Origin: an uncultured Clostridia bacterium
Lineage (GTDB): Bacteria; Bacillota; Clostridia; Peptostreptococcales; Anaerovoracaceae
Length of the DNA stretch: 6,611 nucleotides
Direction of reading: 5' to 3'
Assembly: GCA_946402595.1 (NCBI GenBank)
Contig: CAMIWY010000080.1
Location: 1 to 6,611 of the forward strand
Below the pieces are notes generated by a model. That model was not told the DNA's origin and made no database searches. It was given only the letters and a program-made list of their open reading frames with translations. The number at the start of each line of letters is the position of its first letter. The first letter of the stretch is position 1. A program made the position numbers and the translations under genes. This document shows, one piece after another, positions 6,592-6,611 of the stretch.

Positions 6592-6602
6592 ATTTTAACA
6601 TA
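6592..6602 (-). promoter_or_regulatory. Candidate extended -10 promoter of the operon
   Basis: The minus strand reads TATG-T-TAAAAT from 6602 to 6592. This matches the Gram-positive extended -10 pattern TRTGnTATAAT at all but one position, in a short AT-rich stretch just before the first gene. A -35 box would lie beyond the right edge; extended -10 promoters need it less. The predicted transcription start falls near 6585-6583, at or next to the first ATG. The remaining bases to 6611 hold no gene that can be recognised. Confidence 0.4.
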
Positions 6603-6611
6603 CTCACACAA

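Noticed and set aside
6606..6611. TTGTGT at the right edge as a -35 box
   Set aside because: Only eight bases separate it from the -10-like element, far from the usual 16-18.

Overview
This window is a tightly packed, single-direction stretch of a bacterial chromosome. All five genes lie on the minus strand, so they are read from the right edge towards the left, with gaps of only 10 to 32 bases. By eye the base composition is balanced to slightly GC-rich. ATA isoleucine and AGA/AGG arginine codons are common, start sites carry Gram-positive-style Shine-Dalgarno sequences, and the protein families (UPF0754-type DUF445 protein, giant FtsX-like permease with an extracytoplasmic coiled coil) point to a Bacillota, probably clostridial, anaerobe. 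That assignment is inference; there is no rRNA or marker gene to confirm it.

In transcription order (right to left): (1) a short YgjP-type zinc metallopeptidase with HELVH; (2) a 774-residue CPA2 cation:proton antiporter with extra membrane helices and two TrkA-C/RCK_C regulatory domains; (3) a UPF0754/DUF445 membrane-anchored helical protein; (4) an ABC-transporter ATPase of the MacB/LolD/FtsE type; (5) the first 641 residues of its partner FtsX-like permease, which runs off the left edge and carries a coiled-coil hairpin of about 280 residues outside the membrane. No terminator is visible between genes. An extended -10 promoter element sits just upstream of gene 1, so the five genes plausibly form one operon.

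The products suggest envelope and ion homeostasis: a regulated K+ or Na+/proton antiporter, a membrane protein of unknown function, a mechanotransmission-type ABC system, and a putative cytoplasmic protease. Whether they work together is not shown by the sequence. There is no RNA gene, mobile element, CRISPR array or intergenic region over 300 bases. The points most worth a second look are the mirror-symmetric tip of the permease coiled coil, the tandem RCK_C antiporter lacking the nucleotide-binding half, the near-leaderless start of the first gene, and a GC hairpin over the permease ribosome binding site.
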